Shown here: in pieces, positions 43,334 through 49,269 of the stretch
Layout of the letters: every line of letters starts with the position of its first letter
Numbering within the stretch: position 1 is the first letter of the stretch
NCBI GenBank assembly: GCA_025933775.1
Contig: JAICZH010000008.1
Span: 1-49,269, forward strand
Reading direction: 5' to 3'
Source: Chitinophagaceae bacterium
GTDB taxonomy: Bacteria > Bacteroidota > Bacteroidia > Chitinophagales > Chitinophagaceae
DNA: 49,269 nucleotides
The notes under the pieces: generated by a model
Seen by the model: only the letters and a program-made list of their open reading frames with translations
Databases searched by the model: none
Told to the model about the DNA's origin: nothing
Translations under genes and position numbers: made by a program

Positions 43334-44116
43334 ATGCAATACACTGTTTGTTGTGTGCCCGTAAGCCCTTTAAGAATTGAGCCTTCGCACAAAACTGAAA
43401 TGACTACCCAACAATTATTTGGAGAAAAATCTATAATTATAGAAACGGGAATAGATCCGGTGGCTATCGGATGGGTAAAAATTAAAATGAAATATGATGG
43501 CTATGAAGGTTGGTGCCAGCAAAGTCATTTGGCAGAAATTGATGAAGAACATTATACCAAAACAGACAAAGACCTTACAGCCGATTGGGTAAATGAAGTT
43601 GACTACAATGGCCACCGGATGTACGTTCCATTGGGTAGCTCATTATCGGCTTTTAAAAATGGAAAAGCATTTTGGAGAAAAAATGCAGTGCACTTTGCCG
43701 GTGAAATATGGAACCCTGAAGAAATAAAAATTACGCCGAAAATTATTAAACAAGTTGCTTATAAATTTTTAAACACTTCTTATTTGTGGGGCGGAAAATC
43801 AGTATTTGGAATTGATTGCAGCGGCTTTGCTCAAATGACGTATAAATTTTTAAACGTTCACTTGCCGCGTGATGCATGGCAGCAGGTAGAAAAAGGAACA
43901 GCTATAAATTTTTTACAGGAAAGCCATTGTGGTGATCTTGCTTTTTTTGATAATGATGAAGGGCGAATAACGCACGTAGGAATTTTATTGAATGAACATG
44001 AAATTATTCATTCGTCAGGAAAAGTAAGAGTTGATAAAATTGATACGCAGGGAATTTTAAATCTTGATACCAAACAAAGAACACATAAGTTAAGGATTAT
44101 AAAAAGATATTTTTAG
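43334..44116 (+). CDS. NlpC/P60 (C40) cell-wall peptidase
   Basis: A 260-residue protein with an N-terminal SH3-like region (about 1-70; VAIGWVKIKMKYDGYEGWCQ), a middle bridging part, and a C-terminal NlpC/P60 domain (about 135-260). The catalytic residues are Cys162 in FGIDCSGFAQ and His214 in RITHVGILL, with His226 in IIHSSG. These enzymes cut gamma-D-Glu-diamino acid bonds in peptidoglycan peptides. No signal peptide is seen, so recycling of muropeptides in the cytoplasm (as for YkfC-type enzymes) is more likely than wall hydrolysis, unless the start is misplaced. Stands alone, divergent from the ECF sigma gene. Confidence 0.9.
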   Translation: MQYTVCCVPVSPLRIEPSHKTEMTTQQLFGEKSIIIETGIDPVAIGWVKIKMKYDGYEGWCQQSHLAEIDEEHYTKTDKDLTADWVNEVDYNGHRMYVPLGSSLSAFKNGKAFWRKNAVHFAGEIWNPEEIKITPKIIKQVAYKFLNTSYLWGGKSVFGIDCSGFAQMTYKFLNVHLPRDAWQQVEKGTAINFLQESHCGDLAFFDNDEGRITHVGILLNEHEIIHSSGKVRVDKIDTQGILNLDTKQRTHKLRIIKRYF

Positions 44117-44185
44117 GGTTGAAGGTCTGATTATTTTGCAAATTACTCTTCTAAAACTCCCCACAATTATTTTTCTTTTTACCCT

Positions 44186-44193
44186 TATCTTTG
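44186..44193 (+). promoter_or_regulatory. -7 promoter box before pdhA
   Basis: TATCTTTG matches TAnnTTTG exactly and ends 19 nt before the TTG start codon of pdhA, implying a leader of only about 13 nt. No clear -33 TTG is present. Confidence 0.5.
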
Positions 44194-44212
44194 CGGCCTA
44201 AAAATTAAAAGA

Positions 44213-45205
44213 TTGGCTACAAAGTTTACCAAAGAAACTTATTTATATTGGTACGAATTAATGCTTTTGCTTCGCCGGTTTGAAGAAAAAGCAGGACAGA
44301 TGTATGGCATGCAAAAGATTCGTGGATTTTGTCATTTGTATATCGGCCAGGAAGCAATAGCCGCCGGATGTATGACGGCCACCCAGCCCGATGATATTTT
44401 TATTACAGCATATCGCGATCATGCACTTGCTATTGCCAAAGGCGTTTCAGCAAAATCGTGTATGGCAGAATTATATGCAAAAGCCACCGGATGCAGCAAA
44501 GGAAAAGGCGGCAGCATGCACATGTTTGGCGTGAAAGAAAAATTTTTTGGCGGACATGGAATCGTTGGCGCACAAATTGGAACCGGCGCGGGCCTTGCAT
44601 TTGCAGAGAAATATAAAGGAACAAAAAATGTAGTGCTCTGTTTCTTTGGCGATGGCGCCGCACGGCAAGGAATTCTTCACGAAGTTTTTAACATGGCTAT
44701 GCTCTGGAAATTGCCTGTAATTTTTGTTTGCGAAAATAATAATTATGCGATGGGCACTTCGGTAGAACGTACTTCAAACGTTTTGGATATTTATAAACTC
44801 GCCGATGCGTATGATATGCCCGGCGATAGGGTAGATGGCATGAATCCTGAAGCGGTGCATGAAGCAGTGGAAAGAGCCGTGAAAAGAGCAAAAGATGGCG
44901 GTGGCCCAACTTTGTTAGAAGCAAAAACATATCGCTACAAAGGCCATAGCATGAGCGACCCTGCAAAGTATCGCAGCAAAGAAGAAATGGAAGAATATAA
45001 AAAACAAGACCCTGTAGAAACCACTTTAGAAAAACTAAAAAAAGATTTTGGCGTAAGCGATGAAGAAATAGAAACCATCAATGAGAGAGTAAAGTCAGAA
45101 GTGGATGAATCAGTAAAGTTTGCTGATGAAAGTCCATTGCCTGATGATGATGAATTATACAAAGATGTTTATGCCGAAGAAGATTATCCTTTTATTGTAG
45201 ATTAA
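44213..45205 (+). CDS. pdhA: Pyruvate dehydrogenase E1 component, alpha subunit
   Basis: A 330-residue ThDP enzyme subunit that decarboxylates pyruvate for acetyl-CoA formation. Start is TTG (44213), giving MATKFTKETYLYWYELMLLL, which fits the family N-terminus; no ATG is available before conserved sequence. Motifs: RRFEEKAGQMYGMQKIRGFC, ThDP-binding GDGAARQG (146-153) through NNNYAMGTS (175-183), and the phosphorylation-loop-like YRYKGHSMSDPAKYR. The beta subunit is not adjacent, so E1-beta and E2 must be elsewhere. A TPR membrane protein follows 72 bp later. Confidence 0.94.
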   Translation: MATKFTKETYLYWYELMLLLRRFEEKAGQMYGMQKIRGFCHLYIGQEAIAAGCMTATQPDDIFITAYRDHALAIAKGVSAKSCMAELYAKATGCSKGKGGSMHMFGVKEKFFGGHGIVGAQIGTGAGLAFAEKYKGTKNVVLCFFGDGAARQGILHEVFNMAMLWKLPVIFVCENNNYAMGTSVERTSNVLDIYKLADAYDMPGDRVDGMNPEAVHEAVERAVKRAKDGGGPTLLEAKTYRYKGHSMSDPAKYRSKEEMEEYKKQDPVETTLEKLKKDFGVSDEEIETINERVKSEVDESVKFADESPLPDDDELYKDVYAEEDYPFIVD

Positions 45206-45224
45206 AAACTCAAACAAATATTAC

Positions 45225-45258
45225 ATTCGTGTAATGCGTGGTTTATAATTCGTGTAAT
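45225..45258 (+). repeat. 11 bp direct repeat upstream of the TPR gene
   Basis: ATTCGTGTAAT occurs at 45225-45235 and again at 45248-45258, 23 bp apart, with TGCGTGG between. It lies 20 bp before the TPR protein start. It may be a degenerate member of the same scattered sequence class as the inverted repeat at 36206, or a regulator site. Confidence 0.4.
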
Positions 45259-45277
45259 AAAAATAAAATAAATATAA

Positions 45278-46000
45278 ATGGCTGTTAAAGCAACACAACA
45301 CATACAACACAAAGAAGTAGATACCGTGCAAAGAATGCGTGGTTTTTGGTTGAACTATAGCAAACCCATTACGTACATTGGTTCTGCTATTATTATAATT
45401 TTAGTAGGATGGCTTGTATATAAATATATGTTTAAAGTTCCGAAAGAAGAGAGAGCCAATGATGCAGTTTTTGTAACACAAAAATATTTTACAGATTTTA
45501 CAAATGCGTCCGGTTCTGATTCTGCAAAAGCATTGATTGCTGCGAAAGTCTTAAATGGCGATGGAAGAAATGAGGGCGCTTTAAGAATCATCAATAAATA
45601 TTCAGGCACCGATGCCGCAAACCTTTGTGAATACTATGCCGGAGCCTGTTACCTGCATTTGCATCAATATGCAAAAGCTATAAATTTTTTAAAAGATTTT
45701 GATGCTGATGGCGCTACGCAAATAAAAAGCCGGGCTTATGGAATGATGGGCGATGCAAGTGCAGAGTTAAACAAAAATGATGATGCACTGAATTACTATA
45801 AAAAAGCAGCGAATGTAAATGATAAAGATGAATATACTTCTTCAGAATATCTTTTCAGGGCGGCGCTTTTTGCACAATCAATCGGCAAAACAAAAGATGC
45901 AATAGATTTATTTAAAAAAATAAAAGACGAATATCCGCTTACTGAAAAAGCAGCCGATGTGGACAGGTATCTTGCAAAGCTTGGCGATTTTTCAGAATAA
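45278..46000 (+). CDS. Membrane-anchored tetratricopeptide repeat protein (YfgM-like)
   Basis: A 240-residue protein with a short cytoplasmic N-terminus, one membrane helix (about 32-50; ITYIGSAIIIILVGWLVYKY), and an extracytoplasmic TPR domain. Typical TPR helices are ANLCEYYAGACYLHLHQYAK, GMMGDASAELNKNDDALNYY and FRAALFAQSIGKTKDAIDLF. The layout matches YfgM-like ancillary proteins that associate with the Sec translocon and periplasmic chaperones, but similarity is general. Located 18 bp before ribH, probably co-transcribed. Confidence 0.82.
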   Translation: MAVKATQHIQHKEVDTVQRMRGFWLNYSKPITYIGSAIIIILVGWLVYKYMFKVPKEERANDAVFVTQKYFTDFTNASGSDSAKALIAAKVLNGDGRNEGALRIINKYSGTDAANLCEYYAGACYLHLHQYAKAINFLKDFDADGATQIKSRAYGMMGDASAELNKNDDALNYYKKAANVNDKDEYTSSEYLFRAALFAQSIGKTKDAIDLFKKIKDEYPLTEKAADVDRYLAKLGDFSE

Positions 46001-46018
46001 ATTTTTTATAAAAATTTA

Positions 46019-46510
46019 ATGGCAGCAGCAAACGAAAATCAATATAATTTAAATGCAGGCATTCTTCCAAAGGATGCCTGTATTGTAATTGTACATACCG
46101 AATGGAATTTTGAAATTGTAAAAAAATTACTCGATGGCTGTGTTGCAAAGCTTCAGGAATTTGGAATGAAAAATTATAAAATTATAAGTGTGCCCGGCGC
46201 ATTTGAAATTCCTTTTGCCATAAAAAATTTTTGGAATACGTATCAGAATAAATTTGAAAAACCACAAGTGTTTATTGCTTTGGGTTGTGTGCTTCGCGGC
46301 GATACGCCGCATTTTGACTATGTATGCAAAGCCGTTACGGACGGGGTTTTGCAGCTTAATTTAACCTTGCCGGTTCCTACTATTTTTGGTGTGCTCACTG
46401 TAGATAATCAACAGCAGGCCGATGAACGTACCGGTGGAATTTATGGCAATAAAGGAGCGGAAGCGGCAGTATCAGCATTAAAAATGATTGGGATTAAATA
46501 TTCGATTTAA
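46019..46510 (+). CDS. ribH: 6,7-dimethyl-8-ribityllumazine synthase
   Basis: A 163-residue riboflavin pathway enzyme forming dimethylribityllumazine. Seen: VIVHTEWNFEIVKKLLDGC (phosphate/substrate region), VPGAFEIPFAIKNF, the loop ALGCVLRGDTPHFDYVCKAV with the catalytic His, and PTIFGVLTVDNQQQADERTG. Normal length for the icosahedral enzyme. Lies 18 bp after the TPR gene; no other rib gene is nearby. Confidence 0.95.
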   Translation: MAAANENQYNLNAGILPKDACIVIVHTEWNFEIVKKLLDGCVAKLQEFGMKNYKIISVPGAFEIPFAIKNFWNTYQNKFEKPQVFIALGCVLRGDTPHFDYVCKAVTDGVLQLNLTLPVPTIFGVLTVDNQQQADERTGGIYGNKGAEAAVSALKMIGIKYSI

Positions 46511-46532
46511 AACGATAATATTTTCAAAGAAT

Positions 46533-46558
46533 ATTTTCGTGTATCCGTTACCGTTATA
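46533..46558 (-). repeat. Interspersed 26-28 nt repeat, copy 5
   Basis: On the minus strand: ATATAACGGTAACGGATACA followed by CGAAAA, two or three differences from the family core. It sits in the 62 bp spacer between ribH and the Fe-S protein gene, about 15 bp before the latter's start. Confidence 0.5.
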
Positions 46559-46572
46559 TTCAACAACTCTAA

Positions 46573-47295
46573 ATGAAAGTACAAATATTTATACCATGCT
46601 TTATTGACCAGTTATATCCGCAAACGGCCTTCAATATGGTAAAAGTTTTAGAAAAAGCATGTTGTGATGTTGTGTATAATACCAATCAAACCTGCTGCGG
46701 TCAGCCCGCTTTCAACGCAGGTTTTTGGGATGATGCAAGGCAGGTGGCTACCAAATTTTTAAAAGATTTTGAAGGGACGGATTATATTGTAGCGCCTTCG
46801 GCTTCATGTGTAGGTTTTGTAAAAAATTATTATCACAATCTTTTTGAAAATTCTTCACTGCATAATAATGCAAAAGATATTTCTAAAAGAATATTTGAGT
46901 TTACTGAATTTCTTACCAGTGTTTTAAAAATTGATAACTATGGCGCTGTGCTTAATGCGAAAGCAACTTATCACGACAGTTGCGCTGCATTGCGTGAATG
47001 TAAAATAAAAGAAGCGCCAAGAAAATTATTATCAAAAGTAAAAGGGCTTGAATTAATTGAGATGGCTGAAACCGAAACCTGCTGCGGATTTGGCGGTTCA
47101 TTTGCTGTAAAATTTGAAGCTATCTCTATTGCTATGGCCGACCAAAAAGTAAATCATGCATTGCAAACCGGCGCTGAATATATTATCTCTACCGATCTGA
47201 GTTGCCTCATGCATCTCGATGGATATATCACTAAAAAAAATCTTCCGATAAAAACCATGCATATTGCTGATGTGTTGGCGAGCGGATGGGAATAG
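46573..47295 (+). CDS. CCG-domain Fe-S protein (LutA/LldE-like)
   Basis: A 240-residue protein with two CCG (heterodisulfide-reductase-like) domains: CCGQPAFNAGFWDDAR (41-56) preceded by FIPCFIDQLYPQTA, and TCCGFGGSFAVKF (169-181) preceded by TYHDSCAALREC. Single cysteines (Cys79 in APSASCVGF, Cys137) complete the sites. This is the (Fe-S)-binding subunit family of L-lactate oxidation (LutA/LldE) and glycolate oxidase GlpC-like proteins. LutB and LutC partners are not adjacent, so lactate utilisation is an inference from family. It begins about 60 bp after ribH. Confidence 0.9.
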   Translation: MKVQIFIPCFIDQLYPQTAFNMVKVLEKACCDVVYNTNQTCCGQPAFNAGFWDDARQVATKFLKDFEGTDYIVAPSASCVGFVKNYYHNLFENSSLHNNAKDISKRIFEFTEFLTSVLKIDNYGAVLNAKATYHDSCAALRECKIKEAPRKLLSKVKGLELIEMAETETCCGFGGSFAVKFEAISIAMADQKVNHALQTGAEYIISTDLSCLMHLDGYITKKNLPIKTMHIADVLASGWE

Positions 47296-47374
47296 ATATT
47301 TTTATACTGCTTATTTTTTCTCATCCTCTGTATATTTATAAAGTATATTTATCCTTTGCAAATGTTAAAGCTAA

Positions 47375-49269
47375 ATGTCTAAAGAAGCCAGATCCCGTAT
47401 TAAAATAAATAAACTGCTTGAAGAATCAGGGTGGCGCTTTTTTGATAATGCTGAAGGAAAGGCAAACATAATTTTAGAGAACCATGTTAAGATTGATAAG
47501 TCTTCTCAAAATAATCTCGGCGATAATTTTGAAAACACAACCAATGGTTATATTGATTATTTATTGCTTGATGACAAAGGATTTCCCTTTTTAGTTTTAG
47601 AAGCGAAGAAAGAAGAAATCAATCCGCTCTTTGCAAAAGAGCAAGCCCGCAAATACGCACAATCTCAAAATTGCCGGTTTATTATTTTATCTAACGGTAA
47701 TCAACATTACCTATGGGATTTGCAAAGAGGCAGCCCAAATATTATTACAACTTTTCCTTCGCCTGATAAAGTTATCGGTTACAGTTCCTTTAAACCTGAT
47801 ACAGACAGTTTAATTAATGAAAGTGTAAAGGAGGATTACATTGTAATTACTCAAAAGCCGGATTATTATCTCGACCCAAGATGGATAGACGAAGTACAAC
47901 GCAAAAATTATCTGGAAGAAAATAAACTTCGTTTATTGCGCAAATACCAGGTAAGAGCCATTGAAAGAATACAGGAGGAAGTTAAAAACGGAAAAGACAG
48001 ATTTCTTTTTGAAATGGCAACAGGCACAGGAAAAACATTAACCGCTGCGGCTGTTATAAAATTATTTTTAAGAACCCGTAATGCAAGGCGTGTATTGTTT
48101 TTAGTTGATCGTCTTGAATTGGAAGACCAGGCAAAAAAGTCTTTTGAAGCTTTATTTAAATCATCCGGAACATTTATAACATGCATCTATAAAGAAAACC
48201 GTGATAATTGGAGAAATGCAGATATAGTTGTCTCTACAGTTCAATCATTTCTTTTTAAAAATAAATACAAAAGAATTTTTATTCCTACAGATTTCGATTT
48301 GGTAATTTCTGATGAAGCACATAGAAGTATTGGCGGTAACAGCCGGGCAGTTTTTGAATATTTTATTGGTTATAAATTAGGATTAACTGCAACACCTAAA
48401 GATTATTTAAAAAAGATCGACACGGAGAAAGTGGGATTGAATGACCCGAGAGAATTAGAGCGTAGAATGCTGATGGATACTTACACCACTTTTGGTTGCG
48501 AAGATGGAAGGCCAACATTTCAATATAGCTTATTACATGGTGTAAGGGATGGTTTTTTGGTTAATCCTGTTGTAGCAGATGCAAGAACAGAAATTACAAC
48601 TCAATTACTTTCTGATGAAGGATATAGTGTTATTACAAATACTGATGATGGCGAAGAAACAGAAATTTCTTTTTCGCATAAAGATTTTGAAAAGAAAATC
48701 TTTTCGGATAATACCAACAATATTTTTTGTAAAACTTTTTTGGAAAATGCTTTACTCGATCCTGTTACCAATGAAATGGGAAAAACGATTGTATTTTGTG
48801 TAAGGCAAAACCACGCAGCAAAAATTACGCAGATATTAAATGAAATGGCAGATAAAATATATCCGGAAAAATATCAATCTGATTTTGCAGTACAGGTAAC
48901 ATCATCAGTAACAGGTGCACAACAGTTTTCAATAAACTTTGCAAATAATAATTTAAATGGCTCACGCAACTTTAATGAATTTTATAAAACAAGTAAAACA
49001 CGTGTATGCGTAACCGTTGGTATGATGACTACCGGCTATGATTGCCCGGATTTATTAAATGTTTGTTTGATGCGGCCAATTTTTTCGCCTACAGATTTTA
49101 TACAAATAAAAGGAAGAGGAACACGTAAACATAATTTTGTAAGTGACCTGTTGGATAAAGAATTATCTGCTTTAATACCTGAGCCTAACAAAACTAAGTT
49201 TAAACTTTTTGACTTTTTTGCAAACTGCGAATTCTTTGAAGAAAAATTTAATTATGATGAAGTATTAAA
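47375..49269 (+). CDS. hsdR: Type I restriction enzyme R subunit (3' part outside window)
   Basis: 631 codons are visible from the ATG at 47375 to the right edge, with no stop. The N-terminal nuclease is of PD-(D/E)xK type (Asp61 in YIDYLLLD; Glu76-Ala-Lys78 in LVLEAKKEE). The SF2 translocase follows: Walker A ATGTGKT (GTGKT 217-221), DEAH box ISDEAHRS (313-316), motif III LTATP, and in the second RecA domain VTVGMMTTGYDCPDLLNVCL and QIKGRGTRKH. This is the ATP-dependent translocation/cleavage subunit of a type I restriction-modification system. The M and S subunits must be beyond the edge or elsewhere. An 80 bp spacer separates it from the Fe-S gene. Confidence 0.9.
   Translation, partial: MSKEARSRIKINKLLEESGWRFFDNAEGKANIILENHVKIDKSSQNNLGDNFENTTNGYIDYLLLDDKGFPFLVLEAKKEEINPLFAKEQARKYAQSQNCRFIILSNGNQHYLWDLQRGSPNIITTFPSPDKVIGYSSFKPDTDSLINESVKEDYIVITQKPDYYLDPRWIDEVQRKNYLEENKLRLLRKYQVRAIERIQEEVKNGKDRFLFEMATGTGKTLTAAAVIKLFLRTRNARRVLFLVDRLELEDQAKKSFEALFKSSGTFITCIYKENRDNWRNADIVVSTVQSFLFKNKYKRIFIPTDFDLVISDEAHRSIGGNSRAVFEYFIGYKLGLTATPKDYLKKIDTEKVGLNDPRELERRMLMDTYTTFGCEDGRPTFQYSLLHGVRDGFLVNPVVADARTEITTQLLSDEGYSVITNTDDGEETEISFSHKDFEKKIFSDNTNNIFCKTFLENALLDPVTNEMGKTIVFCVRQNHAAKITQILNEMADKIYPEKYQSDFAVQVTSSVTGAQQFSINFANNNLNGSRNFNEFYKTSKTRVCVTVGMMTTGYDCPDLLNVCLMRPIFSPTDFIQIKGRGTRKHNFVSDLLDKELSALIPEPNKTKFKLFDFFANCEFFEEKFNYDEVL

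Noticed and set aside
1-49269. CRISPR arrays, tRNA or rRNA genes, insertion sequences, phage or integrase genes
   Set aside because: I looked for regularly spaced repeats, cloverleaf-like stretches, transposase or integrase motifs and terminal inverted repeats and saw none; small RNAs without clear motifs could still be missed.

Overview
The window looks like a piece of chromosome from a member of the Bacteroidota, most likely Chitinophagaceae or a close relative. The support is: AT-rich DNA with almost no Shine-Dalgarno sites; a SusC/SusD pair with glycoside hydrolases; Bacteroidota-type promoters (TTG / TAnnTTTG); a DAHP synthase-chorismate mutase fusion; small ECF sigma genes paired with membrane regulators; and a tandem array of 800-residue MacB/FtsX-type permeases. 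I saw no rRNA, tRNA, CRISPR array, insertion sequence or phage gene.

Layout. Positions 1-9066 (minus strand) hold four paralogous ABC-type permease genes, the first cut by the window edge. A VOC-fold gene follows (9396-9812). Positions 10108-24428 (plus) form a glycan-utilisation region: a GH144-like lipoprotein, a ROK regulator, SusC, SusD, then GH29 fucosidase, GH20 hexosaminidase and GH35 galactosidase. This set would suit a fucosylated Gal/GlcNAc glycan. Positions 24433-26792 (minus) are a BlaI-type repressor and M56 (BlaR1-like) membrane protease, with two palindromic operators directly upstream. Next come an MBL-fold hydrolase, cytidine deaminase, ornithine aminotransferase, ispE, and an ECF sigma factor paired with a membrane-anchored trypsin-like protease.

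Positions 33062-39719 form the aromatic amino acid operon: pheA, aminotransferase, tyrA, DAHP synthase/chorismate mutase, aroB, aroA. It is preceded by what looks like a complete ribosome-dependent attenuator: a promoter, a 24-codon leader peptide with nine Phe/Tyr codons in a run of ten, mutually exclusive RNA pairings, and an intrinsic terminator ending just before pheA. This is the most interesting element of the window.

The right part has der, an outer-membrane barrel protein, a decayed LuxR-type fragment, a second ECF sigma/putative anti-sigma pair, an NlpC/P60 peptidase, pdhA, a TPR membrane protein, ribH and a CCG-domain Fe-S protein. It ends in the first 631 codons of a type I restriction R subunit.

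Two families of short interspersed repeats occur. One is a 32-36 nt palindromic element with four copies, two of them translated in frame inside the aminotransferase and tyrA. The other is a 26-28 nt sequence with five copies, one inside the GH35 gene. Assignments rest on reading motifs in the translations; no database search was possible.
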